DNA from: Tenodera sinensis
Lineage: Eukaryota > Arthropoda > Insecta > Mantodea > Mantidae
Length of the DNA stretch: 64,000 nt
NCBI GenBank assembly: GCA_030765045.1
Contig: CM060965.1
Span: 66,793,287 to 66,857,286, forward strand
Direction: 5' to 3'
Position numbers and translations under genes: made by a program. Positions 47,375 to 58,932 of the stretch are shown here, piece after piece. The notes under the pieces are model-generated. The model was given only the letters and a program-made list of their open reading frames with translations. It was not told the origin of the DNA and ran no database searches. How positions within the stretch are numbered: position 1 is the stretch's first letter; every line of letters begins with the position of its first letter.

Positions 47375-47690
47375 TTTTTACTTTTTCTACTATGAATAGT
47401 AAGCAGGAGAAATATTGTATTCAACCCAATTCAGATTTCACCGGAAACACACGTTTTGAGGCTTCCTGAATACAAATAAAGCATTTTTAGAAAAAAAGGC
47501 GTGAGTGCTTGCGTAAGTGGAATGGCTTTAACGATTTTGATTTAAGTAGCATATGTTTCAATTATTTTTATGACAAATGAAATATATATCTTAATTTTCT
47601 GAGAATGTCTTCAGAAGTCCTCTTCATTCTGGATGCGTTTAGCATAACTGTAAAGCGCAAGAGATAGACATCTTACTGCACAAGAAATTG
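47375..47690 (+). repeat. dispersed 0.85-kb repeat, fragment with internal deletion
   Basis: TTTACTTTTTCTACTATGAA, AGTAAGCAGGAGAAATATTG, TTTCACCGGAAACACACG, GCATTTTTAGAAAAAAAGG and a short GTGAGTGCTTGCG seed, then a jump to GGCTTTAACGATTTTGATTT and CTTCATTCTGGATGCG. Confidence 0.65.
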
Positions 47691-47699
47691 TGGTTCAAA

Positions 47700-49952
47700 A
47701 TATTGGCGTGGAAAGCTTTATTCTGTTAGCATAGGTCACAGTTGGAGAAAGTGTATACACAATACTCTGAATGATATTAGAAAAGGGACTCTCAGCTTTC
47801 GAAGCCCCATCTGCTTTTACATTTTAGACATGGATTGGAATGGGAGATAAAGGATGGACAGAAAATATTCTCGCTTTCCGCCTTCCAAGTTGAATTGGAT
47901 ATTAAAAATTTATGTAATTCTGATGAACGGGCTAGTATGAGAGCATCTGTGCCTTCGAACCCTTCCCCTCCTACCCCCGCATTCACAGCGACCCTGACCC
48001 GCTGCCTGGGAGTAATCAATTTTAAAAACGTCATACCACAGCATTTAATTAATATAATTGATATGCCAACAATTGTTTTATTACATTCAGAGGCTAAAGC
48101 AAACATGTGCACAATAACGTAACTTTTGATTAATAAAGAGAGGCACTTAACATCGTGGCTGTGATTTGTGTAAATGGAAATTATTACTGTCCAAGTTAAC
48201 AACTTATAGACAGTATATGATCATAAAACTCCTTGTGCATTTTGATCTCTTGTTTATACATGTTTTAGGGCGTAACCAGATAGGGTTTGTGATACACATT
48301 GGTACTCCTTCCGCTAATCAGAAGCTAGATTGCATGACCCCATGGAAATGATTCTTTCCACAAATACCTATATGGTTGCGAACTGTAGACTTGTTTGGCA
48401 GTTGTGAAAACCAACAATTATCAACCACTTTTTTATTTCTTGGTATCACAAATGAAATTATTATCCGGCTTATTTAGACAATCAAGAAAACGTACCATTA
48501 TATGAAAATTCTTTAGAGGGAAAAGGGGTAGGTAACCTTCAATTTATAGGGGATACTGTAAACGAACTGATAAGAGCAATATAGGCAATACTACCCATTG
48601 GAAGCGTTTAATTGAATGGAATTTCAATTGCAAAGAGCAGATAACTGAAAGGAAAATATTGTGATTAGTAAACTTCGCATAGTAATTGTGGTTCTGAGCA
48701 CATTATTACTCTAAGTAATCGTGTCTAAGTCGAGTGTCTTTTCGCTGGAGGAAGATAGGTAAGAGAAGACACTACTGGTATATCAACAATATGTAGTGGT
48801 AGAGGTAGAGTATGGATGAAGGGGGTTCTACACTGAGCCAACCTTTGAGGCTATTGTGTGTCAGACCCCGAGAGGAGGAAGGGATGAAATGAGAGCGCTC
48901 TACGGGAATCCGGGCGAATAGAGCGAACCAACGCGACGGTTCCTAACGTCTATGGAGATTCATCTCGACACCAGGATTCGCCAAGCAGCCACCAAATGAT
49001 CTGACTGGGAGCTGGAGCGGAAGGTTAATGCCGCAGTGAACATGGCACGTTCAAACATATAATATGCTGTTATGGAGAACCTTAAAGGTTGTACTGGGTA
49101 TAGCCTTTTTTACAACAGATTTAAAGTAAGTCTAAGTTAGTTCACAAATGAATTACATTTCAGAAAATCTGCAGGGCAATGTCTTGAGGCAACCGTCTTT
49201 AACACATTCAGAGGCTGTAGTAAAATGTTAATTGTGTTATCCTTTTTAATTTAATAAACTCTATTACGTAGCCATTTTGGAGGGTGACCTGTACTATGAA
49301 AGGAAATAAATCAAGACACCTCCTCGCGATGTTCTCTGGAAAGAGAATGGCGGCTAGAAGTGATTGTGAAAAATAAATTTTACTGGCCTTTCCAAATGTC
49401 TCCATTTTAATTGCGGCGCGAAAGAGTCCCTAATTTTAACAATTGCGTATATGTCCAATTCATTTCCCGAACCCAAAAATTGCTGCTATGAAGGAGAGTG
49501 GATTGGCAAGCCGAGTCTGTATAGATTATTTGGTTTATCTTGTCTCAGGCCTAAAGAAAGAGAAAGATATATGTTGAAATGAAATGCACACACTCACCCC
49601 TGTGTCTCTCTTGTTATGGGGAAGGTGGGAGAAAATTTGACTCCTTCTATCGAGTCAGTACTGAAGTACAAATAGACTTCCGTCACCAAAACATTTTCTA
49701 CCTCCTGCCCCTAACCTGCGTGGTGGGATTGATCTTCCATTTTTATGGTCCTAGAGAGAAGCTAAACCACCGCAACTATAATGCACACAAGTGGTCTAAC
49801 CTCAGCTATAGTCTATTTAGTCAACGCGTGAGCAGTTCGGCTGCCTCTTTTGAGGAACCCTTATAATCGTTTTACAGCACGAGCCCTTCCTTGTTAATCC
49901 GATATTTAGAGTTGCAACTCCTAGGATGAACTTTTCCAGCTAATGAAACAGG
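47700..49952. other. no gene recognised
   Basis: Open frames of 95-136 codons at 47792-48202 lie on both strands over one another and lack motifs; I do not regard them as genes. The GC-richer stretch near 48840-48970 could be an unrecognised repeat. Confidence 0.4.

Positions 49953-49995
<43 letters not shown>
49953..49995. repeat. poly-A run of 43
   Basis: Pure A. It could be the tail of a plus-strand retroelement, but the sequence before it (49579-49940) shows no element I recognise. Confidence 0.9.
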
Positions 49996-49999
<4 letters not shown>

Positions 50000-51604
50000 A
50001 TTCGGAATTTTGTCGACGAAGACTCCACGTGGAGTCAACATATGGCTGTCACTTCCTTAAAATCAGGCTTGCTATTGGTCTTCAAGGACAGGGTTAGAGA
50101 TTTAAATTTTCTGAAGCGTGAAGATTCATTTATGACAATCTTTAGTTGTTGGTGGCGCAGATTTCCTTTGTGAAGTAACTGCAATCCGTTCACTAAACAG
50201 GTTGCGTTATTGTGTTGTGACTATGTGCCTGAAAGCGTTTCTGAGTATATCCAAAGTTTGAGGGAAAAATATATAACGCGAAAAATTTATTTGCAGGTTT
50301 ATTCTTAAACATTTTGCATGAGGAGAACCAGAAATAACCAGTCAACTTACGTAACAGACAGATAGGTCTACATTACAATAACTAGCACGTAGGTATATTC
50401 AAATTAGCAGCCAAGCTATAGTCTCCTCTCGACCGGTAGGACACTTTGGAATGTCCTGATGCGTAGAATACCACTTATACGCTTTTGAACTACATCTTCT
50501 GCTTAACAATGCTGGTATTCGCATCACATAGTTTCATTAAAAGCTATACAATTGGACTTAACTAGCATTAGAATATTGGATCCCTGTTATCCAAGTAAAG
50601 AATGTCTGAGATTTCGATCTGCTCATTCCGAAGTGAAAGAAATTCTCTGGATTACACGGAGAGCCCCATGAATTAGTGCGCTCTATTCGTGACAGTAAGA
50701 TTTAGGCTAAACCCTATTGTCATCTAACGCATTCTACAACCAAAAAATGGTTAGGACGTGCTGAGAATTTAGTTTTGGGCCATACCTGCTGCTTTTGCAT
50801 TAAATAGTTTAGTCGTTATTCATATTACTACCAGTATTTCTTGAAACTCTAATATAAACGTTTGTTCATTTATCATTTGTATTGCTATTCTATTTTAGCT
50901 TAATATACCCACGATGAAATTGGCCACTTTCTGCTCGAGGCTGGAGGCCTAAAATTCCAGCTTATAATTGTATTACTCTGAATAAACCCAGCTTATGAAA
51001 AGCTGACATTTGTTGAAAACTTGCAGGCTTTCTCCTTAATGGATCGGTTGAAAATTAATCCTCGAGATTTTTGACTGAACTATACATTCCGATTTCAATA
51101 TATTTGAATATGTGTTACAATTCAGAAAACCAATAAAGAAACCCTGGAACATTGAAGGAGTATTGAAATCAGTTGAATTCTCTCTGGCTTAGAACCACTT
51201 AATGGTATTTTAAAGGTTAAAATACGAATACGTTTAGCTTAGAAGTTATCCAATGAACACTTTTCTTCAAATAATATTGAAAATTAGCACCCAAACCAGA
51301 TATAAACATTGTTTAAACAGAAATTACTAATAAAGTGTTAGATGGCAACAAATGGGTTCGCTCTACACCTTTTACATTGTTCTGTTATTACTTTACTTCA
51401 AGGGAAATCTATATCGTTATGTAAGGATTCACTTATATATTAAGTTTTATGCTGGTCGAGTCCTATCATTCATACTACGTCCAAATTTCTTCTAAGCTTT
51501 CAAATGCTCTGCTGAAAATGTTACACAAATCGCATGATCGCATCCTCAGTTCAGAAATTCACCGAAAATGAAGAAGACTAAAGAAATTATCGTTATAACT
51601 GCCA
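49996..51604. other. no gene recognised
   Basis: AT-rich; no supportable feature. Confidence 0.5.
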
Positions 51605-51900
51605 CATTCGCTTTCTGATTCTGATGAAGTCAGATGAGGGTTGAAACCCTCACGGAATGAATGGAAGGGGGCATTAAGACTCTTGAGCTCCCTGAGACCA
51701 ATTGAGAAACTACCTGATTGAGAATTAGGGCTCCTGGTCTAGACAACCGCAAATCCGCGGCTGGAGGGTTGGGAATGCTGACCACATATCCCCTCCTAGC
51801 ACTGTCGTCTACCCTTGATGTTCACCGCCTCCGTGGTCTTGCGGTCAACGCGTCTCACTGCAAATACAGAGGGCGTGAGTGCAAATCCCGTCAGGTCAGT
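51605..51900 (+). mobile_element. SINE related to the 17266-17590 family
   Basis: ACCAATTGAGAAACTACCTG and ATTGAGAATTAGGGCTCCTG match the body of the SINE at 17266 (ACCAATTGAGGAGCTACCTG). A second tRNA-like head follows at about 51828-51898 (CCGTGGTCTTGCGGTCAACG, GTGAGTGCAAATCCCGTC), so two SINE pieces may abut. Confidence 0.55.
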
Positions 51901-52139
51901 TCCCAAGCAAAGGATCTCTCTGGAGTTGTTCTTCATCTCTACTCTACGCTTGTGTTTGGCTGTTCAAGATTCTTAAATATGTCATAGTTCGGTAGCAGTT
52001 CGTGCTTCCTCAACTAACCTCGCACTTGAGCGTGCCACTCAGGGCTCGTGCAGCCCTTTTGTGCCTCTTAACCTGGGTGTTTAATAAAATCCGATAATTC
52101 CGGTAAAATAAGCTATATCCTTGATATCTGCCTTTAACA

Positions 52140-52300
52140 ATGATAGTAATGGTAGGTAATGATAATAATAACAATAACAACAACAATAACAATGACGATG
52201 ACGACGATAATGATAATTAATAATATTAATAATTAATAATAAATAATAATTAATAATAATTATTATTAATAATAAATAATAAATAATAATAATTAATAAT
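52140..52300. repeat. degenerate AAT/AAC microsatellite
   Basis: GATAATAATAACAATAACAA passes into mixed TAAT and AATAAT units. The poly-Leu ORF over it is an artefact. Confidence 0.85.
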
Positions 52301-53463
52301 AACTTAGACTACCGTGTTGTTGTAGTGTTTAACGCCCGCTTTTACTACTACGGCACCGCAGGCGGTAGACTACCGTGGATTCCGATCTCTTTCGCCTTAA
52401 GAGCATCTTAATTTTAGAAGACTGCCACAATACTGTGTAGAAAAGAAATCACTGGTTAAATATTCTGGATCTTCAAAACAATCATAGATATATTACTCGC
52501 ATTTAAATTCAGTACTGTGTTAAGTTGGATCCCCTCCATTAGAAAGATCGGATTTGAGATCATTTCGAACTGAGCCGCTGTTTATTTGTTACATGCGGAA
52601 AACAATTCAATATATTTTTGAGTACATAAGGTCACGGAATCGGCCTGCTTTAAAAGCGTTCATTCACATTTTTGAGCCAGATTATATAGTCCCGTGCATA
52701 TTGTAACGTGGCATTACAATAGGATAGCAGGCAAAACTTATTTGGAAAATTGACTAACTTAATATTAATGTATTATTTGCAGTTTCATATAAGGTAATTC
52801 TAGTTTTAGTGAATATAACACCCAACGAGCGGCACAGTATTGTTAAGCAGTTCTTATGAAATAGTTATTAAAACAATAATTTGATTAGTTTTCGTCTTGA
52901 AGCCAAAGCCCTGTCACTATTTTGTTTAAAGCTACCTCTTGATAACAATGTTCCTTGCGTCATATTTTATACCTCTCAAATATCTCGAATCTCGATGAAT
53001 CTGCTTCTTGATGTTCCAGTGGTGAACTACATCCTTTTACTAAGGTACCTATGCCAAAACCGATTATAGTAAGTTAAATTTGCGGATAAATATCAATAGA
53101 GGACAATAATGAGCTGTTTGAACCGAGTTGCCGACTGTTTTAGAATGTAGTACATATTAGCCGTTTCTGAATCTTAACTGTAATTATTGAAAGTAGTTAG
53201 GTTAAGACAGAGCTGGAACAGACCCAAATGCGCAAGATGGCCGCCACGCGTAATCTAAGGATTACTAGGTAAGGTGGTAGGGGAAGCAGGACGTTGTAGA
53301 TGTTTGAAGGAATCTCTAGGGATAACTTTTGAAGCCTATAGCAGTGTATGTATGTTTGTGAGCATTCATGGTAGTTGAATATGCCGTTCACTATATTGAT
53401 GTACGCCACCTAACACAGGAGCTTTCTGATTTGATTGAATATATTACCCCAACATAATGTTAC
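52301..53463. other. no gene recognised
   Basis: Contains CTACCGTGTTGTTGTAG and GCGGTAGACTACCGTGG near 52310-52380, a small imperfect inverted motif. Otherwise nothing supportable. Confidence 0.45.
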
Positions 53464-53935
53464 CTCCCCCCCCCCCCCCCCCACATAGCCACGCTAACCT
53501 AACCTACCCTAGCCTAAGCCTCCATACTTCTACTCGTCTAACCTATCCTAACCTAATCTAACCTAGCCTAAGCCTCCATACTTCTACTCGTCTAACCTAT
53601 CCTAACCTAATCTAACCTAGTCTAAGCCCCATACTTCTACTCGTCTAACCTATCCTACCCTAACCTAAGCCCCCATACTTCTACTCGTCTAACCTATCCT
53701 AACCTAATCTAACCTAGCCTAAGCCCCCATACTTCTACTCGTCTAAGCTATCCTAACCTAACCTAGCCTCACCTAAGCCCCATAGTCCTAACCTAACCTA
53801 ACCTAGCTCCCACTCTTTTTTACTTTGAACTTTCATAATTTAACATAACCTAAGCCCCATACTTCTACTCATCTAACCTATCCTAACCTAACCTAACCTA
53901 TCCTAATCTAACATGGCCTAGCCTAACCTAAGATA
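53464..53935. repeat. C-run followed by CCTAA-rich minisatellite with a 54-bp unit
   Basis: About 17 C (53466-53482), then TAACC-type pentamers (complement of the insect telomere motif TTAGG) mixed with TATCC, TAATC and TAGCC variants. The anchor CATACTTCTACTCGTCTAAC recurs at about 53523, 53577, 53630, 53674 and 53729, giving a unit near 54 bp; a later variant is near 53860. A short outlier of the same type lies at 54966-55000. Confidence 0.8.
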
Positions 53936-54960
53936 GATCCTCTTATTATTATTTATTCTATTCTACTAACATGATACGTTTCTAGACATTCATTCTATCC
54001 TCTTATCATCTATCCTATTCCCTCCTCTGCTTATCTATTCTATCCTGTCATACGCTACCCTGATCTCCCTCTAGGAATTTCATAAACATTTTGATACTAT
54101 TTTGAGTCCTCTGATAGATCTTTTTAAGCACTTTTAGCATATTCTTGATGCTTTTACAACATTTTTAAGACGTTTCACCCCATTTTGCTGCAATTTTGCA
54201 CCCTCTGTTAGATCTTTTAGACGCTTTTAGTATATTCAGGGCGCTTTTACAACATATTTAACATCTTTTCAGACAATTTTCAGAGTTATTCAGTCATTTT
54301 CATACATTTTCAGCGTGTATTGAGACCCGTTTAGACTCGTTGATAGATATTTCAGCCTGTTTCCAGATATTCTGAAGACTTTTACGTCCAGTTTAAACAT
54401 TTTTCAGAGTATTTTAGACGAATTTGACATTATTTAAGGCAATCCGAGAGTTATTCTGGACGCCCCTGTCCATTATTGTTTGCTTTAAGCACTTTGAAGG
54501 GTAATGGAAGATAATTTTCACGATATTAGGAATACTGAACCGTCTATTTCAAGGCTGGTAGACGTATCTCTACCAGTTAAATATCGTTTCAGCCATTTAA
54601 GAGACATTTTAAGCACTATAGGGATATTTTAGACTTTGTCACCAACATTTTGATTGGTTTTCAGAATCCTTTGAAACACTTTTATAGGCGTTAGACGCTT
54701 TTAATGGTATTTTTCGAGCGCTAATTAAGACATTTCAGCTCCTTCACAGTTATTTTGAGGATTTTCAGGGCATCTTAAACTCGTGAGAAGCATTTTTTTC
54801 GACAGTTTGAAGATGTTTTAAGGCACTGAAGCAGGTATTTTTGAAGTTGCTAGGGGTATTTTACTAAGCTTTCTTCAGTAATAGCTTTGTTTTATAGTAG
54901 TTGAAGAGCAGTCTAACCTATTCAGTCATTTATGGCATTTCATCATCATCAATTACTCTA
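53936..54960. repeat. degenerate tandem sequence rich in TTTTAGACGCTTTTA-like motifs
   Basis: CCTCTGATAGATC at 54108 and CCTCTGTTAGATC at 54202 head two units about 94 bp apart that share CTTTTAGCATATTC / CTTTTAGTATATTC and GCTTTTACAACAT. Weaker echoes (TTTCAGA, ATTTTAGAC) continue to about 54860. No gene. Confidence 0.5.
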
Positions 54961-55066
54961 TCTTATAGTCCATCTAACCTATCCTAACCTAACCTGACCT
55001 AATGAGGAAATAGGAATGTTAAGGCAAGCAATGAAATAAAACAAGAATAATCGCAATGAGATAATT

Positions 55067-55072
55067 TTTATT
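55067..55072 (-). terminator. candidate polyadenylation signal for the polB gene
   Basis: AATAAA on the minus strand, about 205 bases past the polB stop codon, in AT-rich sequence. No other evidence for 3' end formation is visible. Confidence 0.4.
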
Positions 55073-55275
55073 CAATTTATAGAGATACATACACTAGCAT
55101 TAACATTTAGAAAACAAGTATACACTGCTGAAAGACGATAGCGCCCTCCTCAGTTCTTCTTCTTATTATTCGCATTATCATTCTTCTTTATTGGTTAGAT
55201 GTGCCATTGGCGCACGAAGTTCATAGTTCAACAATCTTCATTTTTTTTCTACAGACAAGCTTTAAGTATCCATGT

Positions 55276-58200
55276 CTAGGCACTATTCTCGACACTGTAA
55301 TGCCCGTACGCATACGTTGATATTCCATCCTCTGCAATTACTCTCTTGTCATCATGAGGTGATAAGGCTATTTTATTAGCTTCAACCGTAGAAATATTAT
55401 GATGTCGGGATAGGATTAAATTCATAGGAGTTCTAACAATTTTCAAAGTTTTAAGGCACTCTACATAGCTATTGAAGTTGATGTATTGCTTAATGGCGCT
55501 ACGTTTTATACCTTTAACTTTTTTTATCACAGAACCATCAATATCGATAGCATACATTTTGGGCCTAAGACCAACGAACCGATGAATGATTTTTCCACAG
55601 GCTTCATCTTTAAACTTTCCCAACACTTTTTTGTTTTGTGTAGAATAGCATATATGGTTAGCAGGGTAATCAGATGTATCCAGATGTTCAAGCATGTGTA
55701 ATTTATCCTGGTATATATCAGCTGTAGTCACTCGATGGACGAAAGAATCTGTATCTGTATACAACAGTTTAAGATTTTCAGCTCCATAATATGGAAGTAA
55801 CACATCGTATTGATACGAATACATTAGCGTCTTGGAGATGTCTAGTACACTCATACCAATGTATATAGGCTTGTTGAATTCTATTTTACGTGAAGCCATA
55901 TGTACACCAACAAGATTAGGGCCATATATGGTTCGATCAATGAATGTAGGTTTGGCTATGAGTTTTTCTAACGTTTTGCTGTTTGTCACAAGCCGTATAT
56001 CCATGCGATTACGAATATTTTCCATAGTTTTTCCAAACATAGCATTATTGAATAGTTTATAAAGGTCCTTCTCAAAATCATTTCTAGCTTGTTGTCGTAG
56101 TCGGTTATTAAACTCGACGTAAGGTTTTAGCCAACACGACTGATGAAACTGAAGTGCTCGATGAATCTTTGTTAATAGTAGACCGTGACTAAGAGCTTGT
56201 TTCAAGGCCATGTAGTGTACCACATACTTCTTTCGGCACCCAAGATGAGCAATTAACTTCTCTGAAGACGATTTCCCCGGTTTCAGACTCTCAGGCAGGA
56301 AGGGCAAATCATTATGAAGATCGTGGAGCTCGACGGGATATTCGACATCGACTTCTAAGATGTATCCAAGGGGGTCATCTTCCTTCAATAAATCCAGGTC
56401 TATGTCTTCAGGAGAAACCCATTTAAACCCTCCATAAGGAAGGGCCTTACACATAGCCCAGCCATATTCGTTGTTTGCATCTTCGTATGTAATAAACTGG
56501 GAAGGTTTATGAGGATCATACTGTTCCATATATATATTATTAGCTTCAGCATACCGATGAGAAGCCTGGCATAACCCTCCTCTTATACCAGATTCAACCA
56601 TGAGCAGCTGATCGTAGTCCAGCAGCAATTGCAGCTCAATTCCTGTGTACAGTAGCATAGCATCCCACGTAAGTCCTGGAGAAGTGAAATAATGCGCAGG
56701 ATCCACTTTGTGTGTTTTCAGAGTTTGGTCTCTGAACGTTTCAAAGACATCCGCTAGGAGAAGAACATCAGAGGTCAAGTAAATATCACTGTATTCACCT
56801 AAGTTTTCCACATTAAACTGCTTCCATACATTTCTAGCATGCTCATAGTCATCGCCGGTAATTTCTTCTTCATTTAATTTATTGTAGAATGCTTCTCTTG
56901 GAGGCAGCTGAGTCTCATTCAAAACATCCCATGAAGTAAGGTAATCGTAGGGGAACACTCCCTTACGAGTCATCAAGCCAATCTTCTCTTCTCCAAAGTA
57001 CTTCTCTGTTTCGGGATGCGTCGTGAGGTTTTTCACTAACTTGTCCAAGCTTGTACTCAGGAAACGGAAGGTATCCACAAACCTGAGTTTAATATCTCCA
57101 ACATATTTTGAGAATGAGATATAGCTTTCTTCAGAGCTTGGTATTACCTCCACTCTCTCGCTTGTGCAACCTAACTCCTTAACAATGAAATGAGAGTCAT
57201 ACCCACTCAGATTATGCATGAAGACAGGTATATAATTAGGTGTTTTACAAGTCAGGTTACATTTATTGTGTAAAGACCCTCTATACATCCCGGAAACATG
57301 ATCGTGATCGCGAACCTTCCAATTATCTTCTGTAAATTCACGCCCGCACAGGTAGCATATAGTAGAAGCATCGAACGATTCTTGTTCTTCAGCTGTAAGT
57401 TTAAGAGGCTTAGCAGATTTATATAAGTCACCAATTTTCTTCGCAAGGGAAGTTAGATACTCTAGGAACTTCTCAGCAGCATCATGACCTCGATACACGT
57501 AGGGATGTGTAGGAAGATCGGTTTCTACTTTGTCAACGCTGGATGATGGTTTGACGTAAACAGCAAAGCTCATTGGAGAATGACTTTGATAGGGTGTTGT
57601 ATAGGAGGTTTCAGGATTAGAGGCGCAGGTATGGTAAGGTGTGAGAATGCTCTCAAAATCAGCGTATATAACATAAGGAAGTTTCAACATTCTTTCCACG
57701 TTTTTGAATCTGACGATAGAGTTTTCTTTTGTAGGCATAACGCATCTAGCAATAGCATGTTGCATGCACATTTCTCTATGCTCCGCCAATTTTTTCATTC
57801 CACTTGGTCCATGTTGATCATCAAAATGGCTGAAGCAACGTTTACACGTATATATTTTTCCATCATGTTTAGTTTTCTGCTGACGAATAAGTCTCTCAAA
57901 ATCCTTTATATACACATAGTGATGTCTGGCAGTAGCATCACTTAACAGAAGGAGATCGCGATGATCATCTAATTCTTCATCAATCACCTTTATCGGAAAC
58001 ACTTCATGTTTTTCATCCACTCCAAACACATTTATGGATATATTATTGAGCTTTTCAAATTTAGAGATTTCACCCAAGCTCGTAGGAAATGAGACGCAAG
58101 AGAAATCGTATTTTTCTTGGCGATCCTTATACTTGCTAACACGATGAGCATTCTTTTGAATGAATTTTGCAAGAACCGCATATATAAAGCATTTCTCGTC

Positions 58201-58932
58201 ACTATAATTTTGAGGGTTTATACAGGCTTTTCTCGCTTCCACAGATGCAGGTAGAGGAATATAGCTGCTCCCTCGAAGGGCATTGTACTTGTTAATTCGG
58301 AGTCGAACTCCATCAACAGCCAGTAGAGCCCAATTACTGCCTTTCAACTTACTTTCCTCCATTTCAACACGAAGCTTCTCGAATTTTTTTTCCAAGATGG
58401 CGTTCATATCAGTTTCTAAAAACACAGGTTGGTTACGTGTTTTAAATGTTCTGTCACATGTCTCTCCATGAACATTCACAAATTGACAGTCGACCATGAT
58501 GTTAATTTTCACACTTTTATGTATCGACAGTTCTTTCTTTATAGCTTGAATTATACGAGGTTTTGACTCCTGTAGGTAAGTTTTCATATCCTTGAAGGTG
58601 TCACAACGTATATAATATGATTTGAGTCGTCCTTCAAATGATGTTTCATACTCGATCATATCACACTCATCAGTCATTGTCAATAGATGATGCTTGCTAG
58701 GTTCAAACTTGATTTTCTTGCGAGATACTGTTTTTTCACATCTTTCTTCATGTACATCTCTTCTATGCTCAGTATTGCAAACATCACCGCAATGTTTACA
58801 CCTGTAGACTCGACCGCATACCAACTCATGTCTCTTCTTATGGTAGTTGCGTAGAAAACGCTTATCACATTTGCTACAGCTATAGTCTGGCATAGCATTC
58901 AGAACCGATTCCATCACTCCACCATTCCACAT
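55276..58932 (-). CDS. polB: protein-primed-type family B DNA polymerase with zinc fingers and HNH module
   Basis: Intact ORF of 1218 aa from an ATG at 58932 (Met7 is an alternative start). Domains in order: two C2H2/C2HC-like fingers (Cys19, Cys22, His35, Cys39; Cys45, Cys48, His61, Cys65); a region at about 230-345 with EKCFIYAVLA (Cys248) and HHYVYIKDF (His337/338); a third finger (Cys363, Cys366, His385, Cys389); exonuclease motif I YADFES (Asp425, Glu427). An endonuclease VII-like HNH module follows at 526-562 (CYLCG, RDHDHVSGMYRGSLH, HNKCNL). Then come Exo II HNLSGYDS (Asp579), Exo III YLTSD (Tyr718, Asp722), polymerase motif A LEVDVEYP (Asp862), motif B KLFNNAMFG (Lys959, Gly967), motif C YTDTDSF (Asp1060, Asp1062) and KMY (1125-1127). 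This is the DNA_pol_B_2 type used by Polintons, adintoviruses and linear plasmids, which start DNA synthesis from a terminal protein. All catalytic residues are present and no stop interrupts, so it is young or under selection. No terminal protein, capsid, ATPase, protease or integrase gene is seen nearby. It lies about 160 bases from the giant inverted repeat. Confidence 0.93.
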   Translation of the reverse strand: MWNGGVMESVLNAMPDYSCSKCDKRFLRNYHKKRHELVCGRVYRCKHCGDVCNTEHRRDVHEERCEKTVSRKKIKFEPSKHHLLTMTDECDMIEYETSFEGRLKSYYIRCDTFKDMKTYLQESKPRIIQAIKKELSIHKSVKINIMVDCQFVNVHGETCDRTFKTRNQPVFLETDMNAILEKKFEKLRVEMEESKLKGSNWALLAVDGVRLRINKYNALRGSSYIPLPASVEARKACINPQNYSDEKCFIYAVLAKFIQKNAHRVSKYKDRQEKYDFSCVSFPTSLGEISKFEKLNNISINVFGVDEKHEVFPIKVIDEELDDHRDLLLLSDATARHHYVYIKDFERLIRQQKTKHDGKIYTCKRCFSHFDDQHGPSGMKKLAEHREMCMQHAIARCVMPTKENSIVRFKNVERMLKLPYVIYADFESILTPYHTCASNPETSYTTPYQSHSPMSFAVYVKPSSSVDKVETDLPTHPYVYRGHDAAEKFLEYLTSLAKKIGDLYKSAKPLKLTAEEQESFDASTICYLCGREFTEDNWKVRDHDHVSGMYRGSLHNKCNLTCKTPNYIPVFMHNLSGYDSHFIVKELGCTSERVEVIPSSEESYISFSKYVGDIKLRFVDTFRFLSTSLDKLVKNLTTHPETEKYFGEEKIGLMTRKGVFPYDYLTSWDVLNETQLPPREAFYNKLNEEEITGDDYEHARNVWKQFNVENLGEYSDIYLTSDVLLLADVFETFRDQTLKTHKVDPAHYFTSPGLTWDAMLLYTGIELQLLLDYDQLLMVESGIRGGLCQASHRYAEANNIYMEQYDPHKPSQFITYEDANNEYGWAMCKALPYGGFKWVSPEDIDLDLLKEDDPLGYILEVDVEYPVELHDLHNDLPFLPESLKPGKSSSEKLIAHLGCRKKYVVHYMALKQALSHGLLLTKIHRALQFHQSCWLKPYVEFNNRLRQQARNDFEKDLYKLFNNAMFGKTMENIRNRMDIRLVTNSKTLEKLIAKPTFIDRTIYGPNLVGVHMASRKIEFNKPIYIGMSVLDISKTLMYSYQYDVLLPYYGAENLKLLYTDTDSFVHRVTTADIYQDKLHMLEHLDTSDYPANHICYSTQNKKVLGKFKDEACGKIIHRFVGLRPKMYAIDIDGSVIKKVKGIKRSAIKQYINFNSYVECLKTLKIVRTPMNLILSRHHNISTVEANKIALSPHDDKRVIAEDGISTYAYGHYSVENSA

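Noticed and set aside
47792..48202. 136-codon ORF as a host gene
   Set aside because: No domain, an overlapping 95-codon ORF exists on the other strand, and no splice or start context supports it.
53490..53935. CRISPR-like array (regular repeats with variable spacers)
   Set aside because: Units are low-complexity CCTAA variants in an evidently eukaryotic repeat region; spacers are not unique sequences.
55486..58471. Plus-strand ORFs of 60-120 codons
   Set aside because: Antisense shadows of the polB gene, without motifs.
55020..58932. A complete Polinton or adintovirus
   Set aside because: Only polB is present; no capsid, FtsK-like ATPase, maturation protease or integrase frames were found in the surrounding sequence inside the window.
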